64,000 nt of DNA from JAFGSI01 sp041287425 (GCA_041287425.1 JBEULG010000026.1:1-64000), one strand, 5' to 3'; positions 35,539-44,260 are shown, counted from the stretch's first letter. Notes: generated by a model from the letters alone, not told the origin. A program made the numbers and translations.

Positions 35539-37020
35539 ATGCCTCTCTTCACGCCAGGCCGCCGCTGGCAGCCGCCTTATTTAGCCTTCAAGAAGCTCTC
35601 GATGCGAGAGCGCCTGCTCGTTTCGATGGAGAAGGCCGTCAAGGGGCCGCTGTTCGGCTGCCGAATGTGCGGCAATTGTCTGTTGCAGGAAACCGCCTTT
35701 GTTTGCCCGATGGAGTGCCCTAAGGGCGCCCGCAACGGCCCCTGCGGCGGTTCTACTGCTGAGCGCTGCTACGTTGACGAGACGCGCCCGTGCATCTGGT
35801 ACGCCATCTACGACCGGGCGCACAAGATGGGGCGGGAGCAATATCTGCTCGAGGTTCTTCCGCCGCTCGATTGGGACAAAGTCGGCGGCGAGACCTGGGG
35901 CGACGTGATCGCCCAGGTTCGCAAGGTTGGAGCCGGGCGCGTGGTGCGCGGCCTGCTTTCGAGAGATAAACTCAGCCGCGCCACCACCTGGGATATGGTC
36001 TTCCGTCCCGTGCGCCAGCCGGACTGGTGGCAGGGCGATGCCGAATATCATCCCCCCGCCTACAGCGAGCCGGTCTCCGAACTGGAGCGCCGTCTGAAGG
36101 CTGGCGAGTTCGTGGTGACTGCCGAAGTCGCCCCGTCGCTGACGGTCAAGACCGACAAACTGTTCAAGAACATCGACCTGGTCCGGCCGTATGTGGCGGC
36201 CATCAACTTCACCGATAACCCGTCGGCGACGCCGCGCATGTCCTCGCTGGCATGCAGCAAGATGGCGCTTGAGCAGGGCGCCGAACCGGTCCTGCAGATC
36301 GCCGGGCGCGACCGAACCCGCGTCGGGCTGCAGTCCGAGGTCATCGGGGCGGCCGCCCTGGGGGTGCGCAACATCCTCTGCCTTTCGGGCGACAGCATGA
36401 AGATGTCTCCTGGGCCGCGCGGCCGGATGGACGTCATTGACCTCGACTCGGTGCAAATTCTATGGGTTCTGCGCCGGATGCGCGACGAGGGCCGCTACCT
36501 GGATGGACGCGAAATCAAATTCCCGCCCAAATATTTCTTGGGCGCGGCGGCCTCGCCATTCGCCTCCGAACCGAAATTCCAGGCCTTGCGTGAACACAAG
36601 AAGGTGAATGCCGGCGCTCAATTTTTCCAGACCAACCTGGTCTTCGAAACCGGCCACATGGAGACCTGGCTGAACGAACTCGCCAAGCGCGGCATCCTCG
36701 ACAAAGTGTTTATTTTGATTGGCATCACGCCACTCAAAAACCTCAAGATGGCCCGCTACATGAACGATGAGGTGCCGGGCGTCTTCATCCCCGCGGCGCT
36801 GCTCAAGCGGATGGAGGCCGCCGAAGCGGCCGGCAATGCCCAGGAAGAAGGGGTCCAGATTGCGCTCGAACTGATCGAGCAAATCAAGAAATTCCGCGGT
36901 CAGGGCGTTCACGGTCTGCACATCATGGCGGTGGGCTGGGAAGAGATCGTGCCGCGCGTCGTGGAAGAGGCGGGGTTGCTGCCCGCTGGGTTTCGGCAAC
37001 CGGTCGAAAGCGCCGATTGA
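35539..37020 (+). CDS. Methylenetetrahydrofolate reductase with fused MetV-type cysteine domain
   Basis: Seen: 493 aa. The N-terminal part (about 40-180) has the cysteine set CRMCGNC, CPMECPKG, NGPCGG and RPCIWY of the MTHFR C-terminal/MetV family. The MetF barrel follows, with EVAPSLTVKTDKL, INFTDNPSATPRMSS, GVRNILCLSGD and FFQTNLVF. GGAG precedes ATG 35539. Known: MetV pairs with MetF in acetogens and many anaerobes, making methyl-THF; the cysteines probably hold a zinc or iron-sulfur centre. The fusion means both are made as one chain. It starts a plus-strand run with five further genes closely spaced to 41166. Confidence 0.9.
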   Translation: MPLFTPGRRWQPPYLAFKKLSMRERLLVSMEKAVKGPLFGCRMCGNCLLQETAFVCPMECPKGARNGPCGGSTAERCYVDETRPCIWYAIYDRAHKMGREQYLLEVLPPLDWDKVGGETWGDVIAQVRKVGAGRVVRGLLSRDKLSRATTWDMVFRPVRQPDWWQGDAEYHPPAYSEPVSELERRLKAGEFVVTAEVAPSLTVKTDKLFKNIDLVRPYVAAINFTDNPSATPRMSSLACSKMALEQGAEPVLQIAGRDRTRVGLQSEVIGAAALGVRNILCLSGDSMKMSPGPRGRMDVIDLDSVQILWVLRRMRDEGRYLDGREIKFPPKYFLGAAASPFASEPKFQALREHKKVNAGAQFFQTNLVFETGHMETWLNELAKRGILDKVFILIGITPLKNLKMARYMNDEVPGVFIPAALLKRMEAAEAAGNAQEEGVQIALELIEQIKKFRGQGVHGLHIMAVGWEEIVPRVVEEAGLLPAGFRQPVESAD

Positions 37021-37038
37021 GCCGCCGAAGGAATTTAG

Positions 37039-37842
37039 ATGAATATTCTGTTCGTTACACATGCTTTGAATGGCTTGTTGATGATTGCCATGCCGATGGC
37101 GCTGGCACTCATCCTGACCCGCCGCTGGAAGATGGGCTGGAGCCTGTGGTGGATCGGCGCGGCGACCTTCGTCCTTTCGCAGGTGGGGCATATCCCCTTC
37201 AACTGGGTAATCGGGCTGGCCCTGGAGCGGTTGAACACCGTGTATTGGCCGCTGATTGGGCAGCAACTCTTGAACGCCGTCTTTCTGGGGTTGAGCGCCG
37301 GCCTGTGGGAAGAAGGGGCGCGCTACCTCGTCCTGCGCTTCTGGGCCAAAAAAGCCCGCTCCTGGCAGGCCGGCGTCCTGTTTGGGGCGGGGCATGGCGG
37401 AGCGGAAGCCATCCTTTTGGGTCTGCTGGTGCTGGTCACCTACGCGAGCATGCTTGTCGTGCGCAGCCTTGACCTCTCGGCCGTCGTTCCCGCCGCACGA
37501 CTTCAACTCGCTCAGCAGCAGGTGACGGCCTACTGGTCTATGCCCTGGTATGACAGCCTCCTCGGCGCGCTGGAGCGCGTCTTTGCAATGACCTGCCAGA
37601 TTTTTATGGCTGTCTTGGTTATGCAGGTCTTCCTTCGACGTAACATTGCCTGGCTGTTTGCCGCCATTGGCTTCCACGCCCTGATTGACGCGACCGCCGT
37701 GTTGGGAATGCACTACCTCGGCGCTTACTGGACCGAAGCGCTGGTGGCGGTGTACGCGGCCGCAAGCCTGATCTTGACCCTCCGCCTGCGCCGCAGTAAA
37801 CCGGAATCGCCTGTCGGCGAAATGGCCGGGGACCCGGAATAG
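37039..37842 (+). CDS. YhfC-family intramembrane protease-like protein (copy 1)
   Basis: Seen: 267 aa, about seven membrane segments. WEEGARYLVLRFWAKKA, GAGHGGAEAILLG and FHALID carry the conserved Glu-Glu, His and Glu/His residues of the YhfC family, considered related to glutamic intramembrane (CAAX/CPBP-like) proteases. No substrate is known. It lies 18 nt after MetVF and 10 nt before the isochorismatase gene. It is a paralogue of 40387-41166, sharing the WEEG..RY, GAGHGGA and LGxYWTEAL segments. Confidence 0.85.
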   Translation: MNILFVTHALNGLLMIAMPMALALILTRRWKMGWSLWWIGAATFVLSQVGHIPFNWVIGLALERLNTVYWPLIGQQLLNAVFLGLSAGLWEEGARYLVLRFWAKKARSWQAGVLFGAGHGGAEAILLGLLVLVTYASMLVVRSLDLSAVVPAARLQLAQQQVTAYWSMPWYDSLLGALERVFAMTCQIFMAVLVMQVFLRRNIAWLFAAIGFHALIDATAVLGMHYLGAYWTEALVAVYAAASLILTLRLRRSKPESPVGEMAGDPE

Positions 37843-37852
37843 ACACCCTCCA

Positions 37853-38512
37853 GTGAAGAAAGAACGGTACATTTTCCCGGATAGTCTCCACGCTTTTGCA
37901 AACAAGATGCTCTCCCTGACTGCAGAATTCCGCCAGCGGGAGAGCGCTCGGCATCTTCGGCCCGACCATGCTGCCCTGCTTGTGCTGGATGTCCAGCGTT
38001 ATTTTCTCGATCCTGCCTCTCACGCCTTTATCCCCAGCGCGCCCGCCATTCTCTCAAATATTGGGAAACTCATCCAGGTCTTCGCGAACCGTGGCCGTCC
38101 TGTTATTTTCACCCGCCACACCAACACGCCCGCCGACGCCGGGCAGATGAGGAATTGGTGGCGCAACCTACTCGCACCAGATACGCCCGACAGCGCCATC
38201 GTTCCCGAACTGGACACAATGCATGGCATCGTCCTTGAGAAGCACCAATACGATGCCTTTTATAAAACCGAACTCGAAGAAATACTGCGCGCCCAGCATA
38301 CGGAGGACGTGGTCGTGACCGGCGTGATGACCCACCTGTGTTGTGAAACGACCGCCCGTTCTGCTTTCATGCGCGGCTTCCGCGTTTTCTTCATCGTGGA
38401 CGGGACGGCCACCTATACCGAAGCATTCCATCGCGCCACAGTCATTAACCTCGCTCACGGCTTTGCCGTCCTGGCGCGTGCAGATGAAATTCTGGAGGTG
38501 TGGGCGCGATGA
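37853..38512 (+). CDS. Isochorismatase-family cysteine hydrolase
   Basis: Seen: 219 aa from GTG 37853. ALLVLDVQRYFLDP (catalytic Asp), VLEKHQYDAFYKTELEEIL (catalytic Lys) and VVVTGVMTHLCCETTARSAFMRGF (cis-peptide and catalytic Cys) complete the Asp-Lys-Cys triad. Known: the family covers isochorismatases, nicotinamidases and N-carbamoyl amidases. The substrate here cannot be told. Its stop overlaps the next ATG (38509-38512), so it is coupled to the flavoprotein gene. Confidence 0.9.
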   Translation: MKKERYIFPDSLHAFANKMLSLTAEFRQRESARHLRPDHAALLVLDVQRYFLDPASHAFIPSAPAILSNIGKLIQVFANRGRPVIFTRHTNTPADAGQMRNWWRNLLAPDTPDSAIVPELDTMHGIVLEKHQYDAFYKTELEEILRAQHTEDVVVTGVMTHLCCETTARSAFMRGFRVFFIVDGTATYTEAFHRATVINLAHGFAVLARADEILEVWAR

Positions 38513-39390
38513 AAGCGGCAACGCCCGAAGTTCTCATCGTCGGCGCGGGTCCGGCGGGAGTTGCCGCTGCCATCCAGCTCAAGCGTTATGGCCTCGCCTC
38601 CGTGTTGCTGGAGCGGGATTCCGTCGGCGGTCTGCTCCGCAACGCCAACCTAGTGGAAAACTATCCCGGTTTTCCGAACGGCATCCCCGGCCCGAAACTG
38701 GCTGCCTTGTTTGAGCGGCAACTCAAACAGGTTGGCGTGGAAGTCATCTTCGATGAACTGACTCGCTTGGAGTATGAAAGCGGCTGGCGGGCTGAAACGC
38801 GGCAGACCGTGTACCGGCCGCGTGTGGTCGTCATTGCCTCCGGCACCAAACCGCGGTCGCTGCCGGTCGAAGTGCCCGAGGCGGTGCGAACTCGGGTCTT
38901 TAGCGATGTCTGGCCGCTGGCAGGCGTGACCGGGGCACGAGTTGTCATCATCGGTGCGGGCGATGCAGCCTTTGATTACGCCCTCAACCTGGCTGATCGC
39001 GGCAACGCTGTCACTATCCTCCATCGCGGCAAAACAGACTCCTGCCTGCCGTTGCTGCGCGAGCGCGCCGCGTCCAACCCGTCTATCGAGTACCGCGAGC
39101 AGACCAGCCTCCAGCGCGTAGGCATAGACTCCTCGTCCGGCCGTCTTGCCCTATTTACTGACTGCTGTTCACTATTTGCCGATTACCTGCTTTTTGCCAT
39201 CGGGCGCGAGCCGGCGCTGGATTTTGTTTCAACGTCTGTTAAACAGCAGGAGCAGGAATTGACCGCCAGTGGTAAACTCTATTGCGCTGGCGACGTTCAC
39301 AATGGCATCTTTCGCCAAGCCGCCATTGCCGTTGGCGAGGGCCTGCGCGTTGCTATGCAGATTTATACCAACCGAGGATGGTCAAGATGA
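38509..39390 (+). CDS. Thioredoxin-reductase-like flavoprotein lacking the redox CxxC
   Basis: Seen: 293 aa with FAD loop VLIVGAGPAGVAAAIQL, GGLLRNANLVENYPGF, the second nucleotide loop VVIIGAGDAAFDYAL, and YCAGDV near the end. In true thioredoxin reductases CxxC sits just before GDGAxF; no such pair is present here, so disulfide transfer is unlikely. Known: such proteins act as ferredoxin/flavodoxin-NADP reductases or other NAD(P)H oxidoreductases. GGAGGTG precedes ATG 38509. Codons near 39151-39192 are a 7-nt tandem array encoding ALFTDCCSLFADYLL in frame. It may donate electrons to the radical SAM protein that starts at its stop codon (inference). Confidence 0.85.
   Translation: MKAATPEVLIVGAGPAGVAAAIQLKRYGLASVLLERDSVGGLLRNANLVENYPGFPNGIPGPKLAALFERQLKQVGVEVIFDELTRLEYESGWRAETRQTVYRPRVVVIASGTKPRSLPVEVPEAVRTRVFSDVWPLAGVTGARVVIIGAGDAAFDYALNLADRGNAVTILHRGKTDSCLPLLRERAASNPSIEYREQTSLQRVGIDSSSGRLALFTDCCSLFADYLLFAIGREPALDFVSTSVKQQEQELTASGKLYCAGDVHNGIFRQAAIAVGEGLRVAMQIYTNRGWSR
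39151..39192. repeat. In-frame 7-nt tandem array in the flavoprotein gene
   Basis: Six degenerate 7-nt units (CTATTTA, CTGACTG, CTGTTCA, CTATTTG, CCGATTA, CCTGCTT), equal to 14 codons, between the NAD-binding and final FAD segments. Confidence 0.65.
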
Positions 39391-40385
39391 AAGTGTTTGC
39401 AGTCACCGGCACGAGCGAGGTCGCTACCGTCTATATGGCCGACATGGACGGGAAGCTCATCGAATTCGTCGAGGCGCTCCAGCCACCATATCGGCGCGAT
39501 GAGCGCTGGATTCTGATGGTGTCCACTCTCTTCGGTTGCCCGGTAAAATGCCAGATTTGCGATGCCGGCGGCCAGTATCAAGGCAAGCCCTCCGCCGAAC
39601 AGATTCTCTCCCAGATTGATTACATGGTTGACCGCTGGTACCCTGGCCGGCGCGTGCCTGCCCGCAAGTTCAAAATCCAGTTTGCCCGCATGGGTGAACC
39701 GGCGCTCAACATGGCTGTGCTAGACGCGTTGGAACAACTGCCGAGTCGCTTCGACGCCCCCGGCCTGATGCCGTCTCTCTCGACGGTTGCCCCCCACGCG
39801 ACCGATGCCTTTTTTGAGCGGCTGATTGACATTAAGGACCGGCTGTACGCGAGCGGGCGTTTCCAGTTCCAGTTCTCGCTCCACACCACCGATGTGGCCC
39901 TGCGCCGTCGTCTCGTCCCGGTGCGCACCTGGACCTTTGATCATATGGCCGCCTATGTTGACCGCTTTCTGCGCCCCGGCGATCGCAAGGTGACGCTAAA
40001 CTTTGCTCTGGCCAGGGGATGGCCGGTCGAGCCGGAGATCCTGTTGAGACACTTCGATCCACAAAAATTCTTGATTAAGGTTACGCCGGTCAATCCTACT
40101 TGCCGTGCTGCCCAGCACGGTCTGGTTTCGTACATTAATCCCCACGTACCCGAAAGCGGCCGCGAACTGGCCGACCGGCTGAAGGCGGCCGGCTACGAGG
40201 TGATTGTCAGCATTGGCGAAGTGAAGGAAAATCAGATTGGCTCAAACTGCGGTCAGTATGTGTTGAAATATCTCGAAAGCCGCGCTGGGCTGCCGGACGG
40301 ATACACTTACGAGGTGCAGCCGCCTCCAACTCTTGGTTTTTTACGTCTGCGCCAGCCCGCCGCCGAAGAAAACGCGCGAGGTTGA
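39387..40385 (+). CDS. RlmN/Cfr-like radical SAM protein of unknown function
   Basis: Seen: 332 aa. The [4Fe-4S] motif CPVKCQIC (CxxxCxxC) lies after STLFG, followed by MGEPALNMAVLDAL, which resembles the GEP(L/A)LN segment of RlmN, and FQFSLHTTD. Compared with RlmN, the N-terminal RNA-binding domain is short. Known: RlmN/Cfr methylate 23S rRNA A2503 by a two-cysteine mechanism. Cysteines at NPTCRAAQHG and GSNCGQYV are candidates for the second set, but the equivalence is not certain. ATGA overlaps the flavoprotein stop. The next gene starts 1 nt after its stop codon. Substrate unknown. Confidence 0.85.
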   Translation: MKVFAVTGTSEVATVYMADMDGKLIEFVEALQPPYRRDERWILMVSTLFGCPVKCQICDAGGQYQGKPSAEQILSQIDYMVDRWYPGRRVPARKFKIQFARMGEPALNMAVLDALEQLPSRFDAPGLMPSLSTVAPHATDAFFERLIDIKDRLYASGRFQFQFSLHTTDVALRRRLVPVRTWTFDHMAAYVDRFLRPGDRKVTLNFALARGWPVEPEILLRHFDPQKFLIKVTPVNPTCRAAQHGLVSYINPHVPESGRELADRLKAAGYEVIVSIGEVKENQIGSNCGQYVLKYLESRAGLPDGYTYEVQPPPTLGFLRLRQPAAEENARG

Positions 40386-40386
40386 A

Positions 40387-41166
40387 ATGGATATCCTGAC
40401 CTTTACTTATCCGCTCAATGCTGTCCTGATGATCGGAGTCCCGATTGCGGTGGGCTATTATCTCACCCGCCGCTTCGCCCAGGGATGGGGAATCTGGTTT
40501 CTGGGTGTCGTCACCTTCCTGATGGCGCAGATTGGTTCGGGCTTTTTCACCCGGGCGGTGAACAGCCTCGTGGCCGAAAGCGCCGCCTCCTGGCCGCTGG
40601 TTTCACAGATGATTTTCGACGGCCTTTTTCTTGGCCTGAGCGCGGCGCTATGGGAGGAGGGAATCCGTTACGCGGTGCTGCGCTGGTGGGCGAAAGACGT
40701 CCGTTCGCGCCGAGAGGGAATCATGATGGGCGCCGGCCACGGCGGAGCGATGGCGATTGTGCTGGGCATCTTCGCCCTGTTCTATGTTTCGCAAATGTTT
40801 CGCTATCGAAACGCCGACCTCTCGGCCATCGTCCCGGCCGACCAACTGGCGTACGCCCAGGCGGAGGTCGAGCGCTTCTGGTCGCAGCCGTGGTATTTCA
40901 CGCTCCTGAACGCGCTGGAAAGCGCTTCCTTTTTGATGGTCAACATCGGACTGGCGGCATTGGTCATGCGCACTTTTGTGGAAAAACGTGCGGCGTGGTT
41001 TCTGCTGGCGCTGGTTTTGCACTTTGTCATCGCTTCTGGCCGGGAACTGGGCATGGCGTTTCTGGGTCCTTATTGGACCGAGGCTTTGCTGCTTCTGGCC
41101 GGTGGTTTGTGCTTGTTGCCGGTCTTCTTGTGGCGGGAAACGAAAGAGAGCGAGACAGCGATTTGA
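40387..41166 (+). CDS. YhfC-family intramembrane protease-like protein (copy 2)
   Basis: Seen: 259 aa with seven membrane segments. WEEGIRYAVLRWWAKD and GAGHGGAMAI match copy 1 (37039-37842), but the Glu after GHGGA is Met and the FHALID motif is LHFVIA. Two conserved polar positions are therefore lost. Inferred: an inactive or modified paralogue, perhaps a partner of copy 1. GAGG precedes ATG 40387. Last gene of the plus-strand run. Confidence 0.82.
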   Translation: MDILTFTYPLNAVLMIGVPIAVGYYLTRRFAQGWGIWFLGVVTFLMAQIGSGFFTRAVNSLVAESAASWPLVSQMIFDGLFLGLSAALWEEGIRYAVLRWWAKDVRSRREGIMMGAGHGGAMAIVLGIFALFYVSQMFRYRNADLSAIVPADQLAYAQAEVERFWSQPWYFTLLNALESASFLMVNIGLAALVMRTFVEKRAAWFLLALVLHFVIASGRELGMAFLGPYWTEALLLLAGGLCLLPVFLWRETKESETAI

Positions 41167-41211
41167 AGACCTCGTCCCCGACTGTCAGAGGCCGGGGACG
41201 AGGTCTTTTCA
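41166..41211 (+). terminator. Bidirectional terminator between the YhfC operon and the Fe-ADH gene
   Basis: A perfect 15-bp stem AAGACCTCGTCCCCG/CGGGGACGAGGTCTT with a 12-nt loop, followed by TTTTC. It begins in the stop codon of the plus-strand gene. Confidence 0.9.
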
Positions 41212-41226
41212 CGGGGGAGGGGGCGA

Positions 41227-42393
41227 TTACAGGGCGCGTTGCAGAATCTCGGTCAGTTCCTCATCGGTGAGGGGGATGGGGTTGCCCTTCATGCTGCTGG
41301 CTTTTTGTGCCTGGGCCACGATGGATGGAAAATCTGCCGGCGAGAGGCCGTAGTGCCGCAAGGGAGGGATGTCGAGTTTTTCGATTAATGCGCGTAGCCA
41401 CTCACACACACCCTGAAAACCAACAGAAACATCCTCGAGACAAGGAAATTCCAACACCCCGTGCGCAATCTCGGCATACCGGCCCAGGGCTGGAGACTCC
41501 GGCTGACGGCTCTGCAGCGCCCGCAGGTTGACCGCCGTCACCTCAGGCAGCAGCCGGGCGCAGACGGCCCCATGCGGGGCGGGGAACATTCCGCCGATGG
41601 GGCCTGCCAGCCCATGCGCCGCACCCAGCCGGGCGTTGGCCAGCGCCAGCCCGCCAAACAGGCTGACCAGGCACATCTCCTGGCGGGCTGCGGCGTCGGA
41701 GCCGTCCTCGACGGCGCGCGGCAGGGCGCGGGCGGCGCGGCGGATGCCGTCCAGGCAAAGCGGAGCAATCAGCGGATTCGGCGCGTTGCAGACGTATGGC
41801 TCCAGGCATTGGGTCAGAGCGTCCATGCCGGTGGCCGCCGTCAGAGCGGGAGGCAGGCTGAGGGTCAGGAGAGGGTCGAGGATGGCCAGGCGCGCCAGCA
41901 GGAAGGGGCTGCGCAGGCTAACCTTGACGCGCCGCTCCGGGACGGTCATCACGGCGTTGCGCGTCACCTCCGAGCCGGTGCCGGCGGTGGTCGGGATGGC
42001 GATGAAGGGCAGGCCGGGCCTTTCGAGCGGCCGACCGGCGCCGACCACTTCGAGGTAGTCGAACAGGTCGCCGGGGTTGACTGCCAGCCCGGCGGCGGCT
42101 TTGGCTGTGTCGAGAGCGGAGCCGCCGCCGAAGCCGATGACCAGGTCACAGGCCGCGGCCCGGGCGGCCTGGCTGGCGGCGGAGACGGTCGCGATGGTCG
42201 GCTCGCCTTCCACGCCGAACGGGACGGGATCGAGGCCGGCAGCCTTCAACCGTTCGATGAGCGGTTCGGCGCGCTGGAGCGAGTCGACCACCAGGAGCGG
42301 GCGTTTCCCAAAGGAGGCCGCCGCGGGGGCAGCCTCCTCCAGTTTGCCAGGTCCGAAGACGATGCGGACGGCGGTGGCAAATTCGAACTGCAA
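41227..42393 (-). CDS. Iron-containing (group III) alcohol dehydrogenase
   Basis: Seen: 388 aa. VIGFGGGSALDTAK and PFIAIPTTAGTGSEVT bind NAD(P), and the metal ligands are in TGMDALTQCLEPY and LGAAHGLAGPIGG...PAPHGAVC. The start is TTG 42393, three nt after the ALDH stop, with GGAGA upstream. Known: the family oxidises or reduces varied short alcohols and aldehydes. Inferred: works with the coupled ALDH7 in one catabolic route. Last gene of the minus-strand set. Confidence 0.9.
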   Translation of the reverse strand: MQFEFATAVRIVFGPGKLEEAAPAAASFGKRPLLVVDSLQRAEPLIERLKAAGLDPVPFGVEGEPTIATVSAASQAARAAACDLVIGFGGGSALDTAKAAAGLAVNPGDLFDYLEVVGAGRPLERPGLPFIAIPTTAGTGSEVTRNAVMTVPERRVKVSLRSPFLLARLAILDPLLTLSLPPALTAATGMDALTQCLEPYVCNAPNPLIAPLCLDGIRRAARALPRAVEDGSDAAARQEMCLVSLFGGLALANARLGAAHGLAGPIGGMFPAPHGAVCARLLPEVTAVNLRALQSRQPESPALGRYAEIAHGVLEFPCLEDVSVGFQGVCEWLRALIEKLDIPPLRHYGLSPADFPSIVAQAQKASSMKGNPIPLTDEELTEILQRAL

Positions 42394-42396
42394 GGG

Positions 42397-43920
42397 TCAA
42401 TCTCCGAATTTGATGCCTTGCGCCAGCGGCAGTTCCTTCGACCAGTTGATGGTGTTGGTCTGGCGGCGCATGTACGCCTTCCAGGCGTCCGAGCCGGATT
42501 CGCGCCCGCCGCCGGTTTCCTTCTCGCCGCCGAAGGCGCCGCCGATTTCGGCCCCCGACGTGCCGATGTTGATGTTGGCGATGCCGCAATCGGAGCCGGA
42601 GACGGAGAGGAAGGTCTCGGCCTCGCGCAGCGAGTCGGTGAACATGGCGCTCGAGAGGCCCTGCGGGACGTCATTGTGAATCTGGATGGCTTCTTCGAGG
42701 GTCTCGTATTCGAGCAGGTACAGGATGGGGGCAAAGGTCTCGGTCTTGACGATTTCGGTCTGGGCGGGCATCTTGATGATGGTTGGTTCGACGAAGTTAG
42801 GGCCGAGTTCGGGCAGCATGTGGCCGCCGTAGATGATTTCGCCGCCATCGGCCACTGCCTGGCGGATGGCTTCCATCATTTCTTCGACCGAGGTATTGAC
42901 CACCAGGGGGCCCATCAGGGTCTTGGGGTCGAGCGGATCGCCGATGCGCACCTGGGCGTAGGCGTTCTTCAGGCGTTCGGTCAGGTCGGCGGCGATGCTT
43001 TTGTGCATGATGATGCGGCGGGTGGATGTGCAGCGCTGCCCGGCCGTGCCGACCGCGCCGAAGAGGATGGCGCGGGTGGCCATGGCCAGGTCGGCTTTGT
43101 CGGAGACGATGATGGCGTTGTTGCCGCCCAGTTCGAGGATGGTGCGCCCAAAGCGGCGGGCGACCGTCTCGGAGACGTGGACGCCGATCTGGGTCGAGCC
43201 GGTGAAGGAGACCAGCGGGACGCGCCGGTCGTTGAGCAGCAGTTCGCCGACGTCGCGGCCGGAGCCGATGGCCAGGGTGAAGATACCGGTCAGGCCGTGG
43301 TCGGCCAGGACGCGGTTGGTGATGTGGGTCACGGCGATGGCGGTCAGCGGAGTGTAGGAGGACGGCTTCCACAGGACGGTGTCGCCGCAGACGGCAGCCA
43401 GGGTCGCATTCCACGACCAGACGGCGACCGGGAAGTTGAAGGCGGTCACCAAGCCGACGATGCCGAGTGGATGCCACTGCTCGTACATGCGGTGGCGCGG
43501 CCGTTCGGAGTGCATGGTCAGACCGTAGAGCATGCGCGATTGGCCGACGGCAAAGTCGCAGATGTCAATCATCTCCTGGACTTCGCCGTGTCCCTCGGCG
43601 CGGATTTTGCCCATTTCAACCGTCACCAGGTCGCCGAGCGGTTCTTTGAGTTCGCGCAGGGCGTCGCCCAGATCGCGCACGACCTGACCGCGCTTGGGGG
43701 CCGGGACTTCGCGCCACTTCAGGAAGGCGGCATGGGCGGCAGCCGCGACGCTCTCGTAGGATTCCGGCGTAGCCTGAATCACTTTGGCGAGGGCCTCGCC
43801 CGTGGTGGGGTTGTAGGAGATCAGTTCTTTGCCTTTGGGGTCGGCAATCCAGCCGTCGGGGCCGGTGCAGGCGCCGGGATTGACCTCCTGAATGTTGAGT
43901 TTTTTCAGCAACGGGTTCAT
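42397..43920 (-). CDS. ALDH7-family aldehyde dehydrogenase (aminoadipate-semialdehyde dehydrogenase-like)
   Basis: Seen: 507 aa from ATG 43920 after GGAGGAAG. The catalytic Glu is in LELGGNNA, the Cys in GTAGQRCTSTRR, and the C-terminal KETGGGRESGSDAWKAYMRR is the antiquitin/ALDH7 signature. Known: ALDH7 enzymes oxidise alpha-aminoadipate semialdehyde in lysine breakdown, and some act on other aldehydes. No lysine-degradation partner is recognised nearby, so the substrate is open. It is in line with the ABM, the 420-aa protein and Fe-ADH. Confidence 0.9.
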   Translation of the reverse strand: MNPLLKKLNIQEVNPGACTGPDGWIADPKGKELISYNPTTGEALAKVIQATPESYESVAAAAHAAFLKWREVPAPKRGQVVRDLGDALRELKEPLGDLVTVEMGKIRAEGHGEVQEMIDICDFAVGQSRMLYGLTMHSERPRHRMYEQWHPLGIVGLVTAFNFPVAVWSWNATLAAVCGDTVLWKPSSYTPLTAIAVTHITNRVLADHGLTGIFTLAIGSGRDVGELLLNDRRVPLVSFTGSTQIGVHVSETVARRFGRTILELGGNNAIIVSDKADLAMATRAILFGAVGTAGQRCTSTRRIIMHKSIAADLTERLKNAYAQVRIGDPLDPKTLMGPLVVNTSVEEMMEAIRQAVADGGEIIYGGHMLPELGPNFVEPTIIKMPAQTEIVKTETFAPILYLLEYETLEEAIQIHNDVPQGLSSAMFTDSLREAETFLSVSGSDCGIANINIGTSGAEIGGAFGGEKETGGGRESGSDAWKAYMRRQTNTINWSKELPLAQGIKFGD

Positions 43921-43951
43921 ACACTTCCTCCATGGGTGTGAAATAAATTGT

Positions 43952-44260
43952 TCATCCCCAACCGCTTTCGTCGGGGAAGAGATTGACATAGATGGTGCGC
44001 GTGCGCGGCTCGGCCATCATCGGTTCGGCGACCTGACGCCAGCGGTTGTAGTGCGCCGTTTCTTTGTGCCGGGCCGGGTCCTCGGGCGTGCGATAGACCT
44101 CCACCAGCACGAAGCGGGTCGGGTCATCGGCCTGCTGAATCACGTCGAAGCGGGCCACGCCTGGCTCCTGAATGCTGTTGCGGGCATTCTCCAGCGTGGC
44201 TTCCTTGAAGGCTTCGATGTGTTCGGGCTTGACGCGGATGTGAACGTGAACGATATACAT
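43952..44260 (-). CDS. Antibiotic-biosynthesis-monooxygenase-fold protein, LsrG-like
   Basis: Seen: 102 aa from ATG 44260 after AAGGAG. YIVHVHIRVKPEHIEAFKEATLEN, VARFDVIQQADDPTRFVLVEVY and HKETAHYNRW are the ABM dimeric ferredoxin-like fold pattern, closest in layout to LsrG (phospho-AI-2 isomerase). Known: members are small cofactor-free oxygenases or isomerases. Between the 420-aa protein and ALDH7 it may isomerise an intermediate. A longer open frame upstream is a shadow. Confidence 0.85.
   Translation of the reverse strand: MYIVHVHIRVKPEHIEAFKEATLENARNSIQEPGVARFDVIQQADDPTRFVLVEVYRTPEDPARHKETAHYNRWRQVAEPMMAEPRTRTIYVNLFPDESGWG

Noticed and set aside
42397..43920. P5C dehydrogenase partner for the proline dehydrogenase
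   Set aside because: The C-terminal signature is ALDH7 and the gene lies 27 kb away in another operon.
41461..43941. Long plus-strand open frame opposite Fe-ADH and ALDH7
   Set aside because: Antisense shadow of two clear enzymes; low-complexity Gly/Asp/Ala-rich translation.
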